Below are positions 58,900-64,000 of a stretch of 64,000 nucleotides of DNA, in pieces. This stretch comes from Cryptomeria japonica (Eukaryota; Streptophyta; Pinopsida; Cupressales; Cupressaceae): assembly GCF_030272615.1 (NCBI RefSeq), contig NC_081415.1:194860195-194924194 (forward strand). Reading direction: 5' to 3'. A program made the position numbers and the translations under genes. The notes beneath the pieces were generated by a model. It did no database searches. It saw only the letters and a program-made list of their open reading frames with translations, and was not told where the DNA came from. How positions within the stretch are numbered: the first letter of the stretch is position 1; each line of letters begins with the position of its first letter.

Positions 58900-59765
58900 A
58901 ATAGACATTGGCACACCAAAGGATCCCAAGGTTCTTCATCCTGCTGCATCATTATTAGATGAAGAAAAGAAAAAATATGTAGAATTATTTAAACAAAGAC
59001 AGATAAATTTTGCTTGATCCTATGCATACATGCCCTGACTTGATCCAGATCTTATCATGCATCATCTCAATGTGGATCCCAAAGAAAAATGAGTTAAGAA
59101 AAAGCTAAGGAAGATGCATCCACACATCACTCTCCTTGTAAAAGCTGAACTAAAGAAACTATTGGGTGTGGGTTTTCAAATATCTATTGCCTATCCAAAA
59201 TCGGTCTCAAGCATTGTGCTAGTGTCAAATCTAGATAAAAGCATAAGAGTCTTCATTGATTTCAAAGATCTAAACAAGCATGTCCAAAAGATGACTTCCC
59301 ACTACCCAACATAGATATAATTGTAGACATATCAGCAAGACATGAAATGTTTTCATCGATGGATGAATTCTCAGGGTACAATCAAATAAAAATTTCTCCT
59401 AAAGATCAAGAAAAGACAATGTTCACTTGTGCATGGGATACTTATTAATGGAATGTTATTCCATTTGGGCTTAAAAATGCAAGAGAAACTTATCAGAGGG
59501 TCATGACAATAATTTTCCATGATATGATGCATACAATAATAGAAGATTATGTAGATGACATACTTGCCAAATACCTTACAAGGAGAGAACATTTGAATAT
59601 CTTGAGCAATATCTTTGATAGGCTTGAACAATATAAGTTAAGACTGAATCCAAAGAAATGTGCATTTGGAGTGACCTCTGCAAAACTTCTTGGGTACATT
59701 ATATCAACTCATGGAATTGAAGTAGATCCTGAAAAAAGTCAAAGCAATCATGGAAATGGAATCAA
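58900..59765 (+). pseudogene. Reverse transcriptase of the Tat-type element
   Basis: Gypsy RT in pieces: KLRKMHPHITLLVKAELKKL, VFIDFKDLNKH, a shift near 59290, then sequence near 59340-59400 corresponding to the family SSMDEFSGYNQI block, then VIPFGLKNARETYQRVM and EDYVDDILAKY with the catalytic YVDD near 59545. It ends RLNPKKCAFGV and LLGYIISTHGIE. Stops and two or three frame shifts interrupt it. Confidence 0.85.
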
Positions 59766-60289
59766 CTAGAAATATAAGTCAATTGTGTTCTCTACAAGGG
59801 AGATTGCAATCAATCAGAAGATTTGTCTCTCAATTAGCAGATAGATGTCATCCATTCACTCAACTATTATGCAAGATTGTTCCATTCAAAAGGGATCAGA
59901 AGTGTGAAGAAGCCTTTATGCAAATCAAAGACTATCTGGCAAATCCTCTAGTGCTTGTATCACCAATCAAAGGAAAGCTATTATTGCTTTACATTTTAGC
60001 AACAAATGTATCATTAGGAGCTCTTTTAGCACAAAATGATGAAGAAGGGAAAGAAAGAGTTGTGTACTACATTAGTAGGACACTTGTAGGCTATGAATTG
60101 AACTATACATCCATTGAGAAGACATGCCTATCAGTTGTTTTTGCAACTCAAAAATTGAGACATTATATGCTGACTCATTCTATGAAACTAATAGCAAAAA
60201 TAGATCCACTAAAGTATTTGTTAAACAAGCCAACTTTGATAGACAGACTGGGTAAATGGGTAATGGTACTAAGTGAGTTTGATATATAA
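59750..60289 (+). pseudogene. First RNase H (gypsy type) of the Tat-type element
   Basis: RRFVSQLADRCHPFTQLLCK, LYILATNVSLGALLAQNDEE, VVYYISRTLVGYELNYTSIE, KTCLSVVFATQKLRHYMLTH. This is the RT-linked RNase H. It ends in TAA after LSEFDI. Confidence 0.85.
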
Positions 60290-60361
60290 TATGTTGACCA
60301 AAAATCTATTAAAGGATAAGTAATTGTTGATCAATTAGTTGAAGTACCTCTCCAAGATGAT

Positions 60362-60871
60362 ATGCCATTGCACATTGAATTTCCTGATGCATATATTTTG
60401 ACAATAAGCACAAATTTTTGGGAGTTGTACTTTGATGGCTCCTACACGCAATATGGATCAGGTGCTAGAATGTTGTTCATCACGCCCCAAGGACACACAA
60501 TCCCAAAATCATATAGACTACGATTTCCATGTACAAACAACATTGCAGAATATGAAGCATTGGTTATCGGGCTTAAAATGGATATTGAATGGAACATTAA
60601 AGAATTGTATGTTTATGGTGATTCACAACTTATTATCAACCAAGTAAAGGATTATTATCAAACTAAGGATGAAAATTTGATGCCTTACAAATGGTTGGTT
60701 GAAGATTTTAAAGAACACTTTGAAGAAATATCATTCACTCAGATCCCAAGAAATGAGAACAAAGCAGCAGATGCAATGGCTACAATAGAATCTCTTTTAC
60801 AGAATCAGGAGAATCAACAACATTATGAATTCCTGGTGGAAGATATATTAAATCCTACCATTGAATCCTAG
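60362..60871 (+). pseudogene. Second RNase H (archaeal-like, aRH), Tat lineage marker
   Basis: LYFDGSYTQYGSGARMLFIT, then NNIAEYEALVIGL, YVYGDSQLIINQV and IPRNENKAADAMA. Together these give the D, E, D, D pattern of an active RNase H. The frame is free of stops, 169 codons. A second RNase H between the RT-linked RNase H and integrase is a known hallmark of Tat/Ogre-type gypsy elements. Confidence 0.88.
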
Positions 60872-60880
60872 AACACCTAC

Positions 60881-61120
60881 ATGATTTGTCATATATCTGG
60901 AACAGATCAATCCCTATTTAGCCAAACTTACCTATACTTAAAAGAGAGTATCCTTCCTCCCAACCTATCCCGCAATCAAAGAAGAAAGTTTATCCATCAT
61001 TCATCCCACTATACAATTGTTGCTGACACTTTATATAGGCAAGGTCTAGATAGCACTCTACTGAGATGTCTTGAACGAGAAGAATTTGAGAAAGTTATTA
61101 ACAAAGTCCATGCAAGCATT
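60881..61120 (+). pseudogene. Integrase N-terminus, before the solo LTR
   Basis: PPNLSRNQRRKFIHHSSHYT, LYRQGLDSTLLRCLEREEFE, NKVHASI, then interrupted at 61120. It continues at 62312 as CGTHSSGLILAKKLIRLAYD, joining the H2C2 zinc motif across the insertion. Confidence 0.85.
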
Positions 61121-62311
61121 TGTTACTACTTATCAAATTGCCATTAGTTTCATATCCAAAGTCATACTATATATTCTAGTTGGTTAGTATTACCGAATCA
61201 TGTAGTCAGTACACTCAGAGAAGTCAGTATGAATAGTCTAGTCAGTTACTGAAGAAAGTAGTCACAAAACACAGTATTCACTGAGTTGTTTACCGAGTAA
61301 AGTTTCATGGCTATCAAGTGGTAAAGTTAACTCACCGAGTTGATATTCATCGAGTGAAATGTTTTACCAGATACATTGAACCTGTACATGCACATGGAAA
61401 CGTGTTACAAGATCAAGGCACATCTAACCATTTTTGCATTGGAAATTGCATTAGGAGATTGTGTATGATTACAAGGTCAATCTAACCTATGAGATATTTT
61501 GTTTAGTTATTCATTCGAAGAATCTTTTGTAAGATCGAAGCAATGAATTAGATCACTGCTGTAAGAGATCTATTTATACAGCATGATTCTAGGGTTAGAT
61601 ATATGATATGCAACAAGACATGCAATAAGAGATAATAGAGTGTATGCATGAAGGAAGACTATTACAAAGACATAGAAAGGTCACTAAGAAGGTTATTAGT
61701 GAATAGTCGACGAAAAGAGTAAACAGAAGGGTTTACCGAGTTTCATTATGGGTTACCGAGGTATGCTGCAAGCTAGGTAATCTTATTCAGAGCACATAGA
61801 ATCTACTTTAGCATTTCAGATGTAAAGTTGCAGATATTTGTAATGATTTTATTGTAATATTTTGAAGTTGTAAGAGAAACCTTTAACAGGGAAAAAGACT
61901 CTAACCAAGTCTATAAATTGTAAATCCTTTAACCAGGTGCTACACTTATATAGTTTTGTAAAAATCCTTTAGTAAGGTAGATCTAACTGATCTTGATACT
62001 CCTAACAGGGTAAGCTATAAGAAATAGCTAAATGTAGCTCTAACCGAGCATTCTTTATTATTGCAGTAGTGAAGTTGTGGGTTCCATCCCCACCGCAGTT
62101 TTTCTCTCTAACCAAGAGTTTCTGCGTGACCAAAATATATGTGTTATGGAGTGAATCATGTATGATTGTTATCTGTTGATTATAGTTTTATTTTATGTTA
62201 CTGCACTATTCTGTTTATGCATAACAATAAGGTTATTATCAGAGAAAATTTCTGGAGTATTGATTCACCCCTCCCCTCTCAGTACATTAGCTTTCTATAT
62301 TGGGCCTAACA
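61121..62311 (+). mobile_element. Solo LTR inserted in the Tat integrase
   Basis: 1,191 bp, TGTTACTACTTATC to GGGCCTAACA, with near-identical 5-bp flanks GCATT (61116-61120) and ACATT (62312-62316). It has many ACCGAG words, a TATTTATA-like motif near 61573 and the CCCCTCCCCTCTCAG end seen in the LTR class of Z and the fold-back element. No internal sequence remains, as expected after recombination between two LTRs of a copia-type element. Confidence 0.85.
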
Positions 62312-63360
62312 ACATTTGTGGCACACACTCAAGTGGTTTAATATTGGCTAAGAAACTCATTCGATTGGCCTATGACTGACCTACTATGGAAAGAGATTCA
62401 TTTTCATATGCTAAGAGATGTAAACAATGTCAGATTCAAGGGAATCTCATTCACACACCAACACAAGAACTGCATCCTATGGCACGAACATGGTCATTCT
62501 CCCAATGGGGTCTTGACTTGGTAGGTAAGATAAATCCTTCATCCTCTAATGGAAAAAATTTCATTTTGATTGGTACTGAATATTTTACTAAATCGATTGA
62601 GGCAGTACCTTTGACAAAAGTGATAGGATATCAAATATCATCATTCATCTTGAACTATATAATCTATTGCCGTTGAGTCCCTATGACCATTATCACTGAT
62701 AATGGGAGGCCATTAGAAAATCAAGATGTGAAAGAACTATGTGAATGATTTCATATCTATCATAGGTTCTCTACTCCATATTATCTACAGGGAAATGGTC
62801 AAGATGAGGCGTCAAACAAAACAATCTTGAAGATCTTGAAGAAAACAGTTAATGAAGCTAGAAATGATTGGCATATTCAGCTAAATCCTTCTCTTTGGGA
62901 ATATCAAACTAGAATTTGCACACCAAGAAGGGAAACTCCATATAGCTTAGTTTATGGACCATAAGCAATATTATTAGTGGAAGTATAGATACCTTCTCTA
63001 CGAGTGTCCTTGAAAAGACTTATTCCAGAAGAAGAACAATGAGTCTCTAGACTTCAAGAGTTGGAGTTGATTCAAGAGCGTTGTCAAAATGCTATAGATC
63101 ATTTGAAGGGATATCAACAAAGAATGGAAAGGAGCTATAATCACAAATTCAAGCCAAGAGTCTTTTAGATTCTAGTTATAAGAGAAAATCCAAGGAATCA
63201 ACAAGATAGAGAAAAGAAGGGAAAGTTTGAACCAAACTGGCTAGGTCCTTTTGTTATAGTAGCAGCATATGGCTTAGGAGCATACAAGTTATCCACACCT
63301 GAAGGTGATTATTTTGATGAGCCCATCAACTCTATGCATCTCAATAAATTCTATGCTTGA
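62312..63360 (+). pseudogene. Integrase core and C-terminus of the Tat-type element
   Basis: Zinc-motif end RCKQCQIQGNLIH. Core: [53 protein letters not shown], showing D, D and E. The C-terminal part ends FEPNWLGPFVIVAAYGLGAY, SMHLNKFYA, TGA 63358-63360. At least seven stops are present. Confidence 0.87.
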
Positions 63361-64000
63361 GATATAAAGTCTTGAAAAAATTAGTAAAAGCATAAAAGTC
63401 CTGAAAAAATCAATAAAAAGCATATAAAGTTCTGAAAAAAATTAGTAAAAATCATAAAAGCAAAAAAATCCCTAAAAAGCATAAAACAATGAAAAATAGA
63501 GGGAAAAAAAATCAAATATGGAAAAATGCAATAAGTTTAGATGGTGAAAACCTGGTAAACAGGCACTATCTGAGAGAGAGTCTTCCATCTATGAGATTGT
63601 TTCACGCACCTATCCATCTATTCATCCTATCCCATCTATCCACCCTATTTGCATCTATCGCTTTCATCTATCCTAGCCTATCTATTTCAAATTTCACATC
63701 TATTGATCTAAAACATTAGCAAAAAAAATGAAGCTTATCGACAATTATCAATCTTTGACATACTTAGCATAGTCATTGTCTTAGATTTTATCAGAATCAA
63801 TCATATTTGCATTGTGTCCTGCCATGGTTTGGATCATTCTTCACATCCATAATAAAGTTTATTTCAGCTGGGGGCAAAATCCTAAGTCCTTTTTGCTAAG
63901 GTGATCTTCGAAAACTTAAAAAATCCAAAACATTCAAAAACAGAGAAAAAACAAAAACACATAGGATTTTGAAACAGATAACGAACACCAAGCAATGAAG
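63361..64000 (+). other. 3' region of the Tat-type element, tandem words and polypurine tract
   Basis: 63361-63490 repeats CATAAAAGTCCTGAAAAAAT-like words about every 28 bp. 63595-63690 is pyrimidine-rich with CTATCCATCTATTCATCCTA-like words. A polypurine-like GCTGGGGGCAAAA lies at 63868-63880. The 3' LTR is not recognisable before the window ends. Confidence 0.6.

Noticed and set aside
1-64000. CRISPR arrays, operons, Shine-Dalgarno sites or bacterial systems.
   Set aside because: The window is eukaryotic nuclear DNA; repeats are explained by retroelements and no prokaryotic gene organisation is present.

Overview
The window is nuclear DNA of a seed plant with a large, repeat-rich genome. 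Spliced genes with GT/AG introns, plant Ty1/copia and Ty3/gypsy elements with LTRs of 1 kb or more, a plant LINE RNase H fragment, and bark-storage-protein and PR-1 relatives all point this way. The 12.3-kb intron stuffed with nested LTR elements suggests a gymnosperm, probably a conifer; that is inference. Almost everything is mobile DNA in stages of decay. No host gene here looks intact.

Layout, left to right. 1-6804: 3' half of a gypsy-type element whose single frame (85-3312, two stops) carries an aspartic protease and a G-patch, followed by a polypurine tract and an LTR. 6805-11980: AT-rich relics, including an antisense LINE RNase H end. 12047-12419: a 373-bp TRIM with 5-bp target duplications. 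12986-13513: a PR-1 pseudogene. 14652-15495: a 425-bp tandem duplication. 15985-16364: a second TRIM, in reverse orientation. 17112-30979: a six-exon bark storage protein / nucleosidase-like gene. Its second intron (17456-29768) holds a broken copia element (X). X is interrupted by a non-autonomous copia (Y, LTRs 19141-19600 and 26668-27131), and Y contains a fold-back LTR element (20493-23621).

32374-41982 is an unrecognised gene with phase-0 exons, split in exon 1 by a full copia element (Z, 32418-40078, TSD CCACA). From about 42361 to beyond the window end runs a Tat-type gypsy element with two RNase H domains. Its 5' LTR is split by a non-autonomous gypsy element of the TR-GAG kind (43406-51190, TSD GGACA). 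Its pol is split by a solo LTR (61121-62311).

Three themes recur. First, gag-protease elements lacking RT and integrase (left element, Y, 43406-51190) sit beside autonomous relatives that could have mobilised them. Second, coding regions are broken mainly by stops that one C-to-T change on either strand would make. Third, a GC-rich hairpin module of about 30 nt recurs in LTRs and leaders of two different gypsy-type families. The most unusual items are the fold-back element with perfect target duplications, the hairpin module, the two complete TRIMs, and the retroelement-filled intron.
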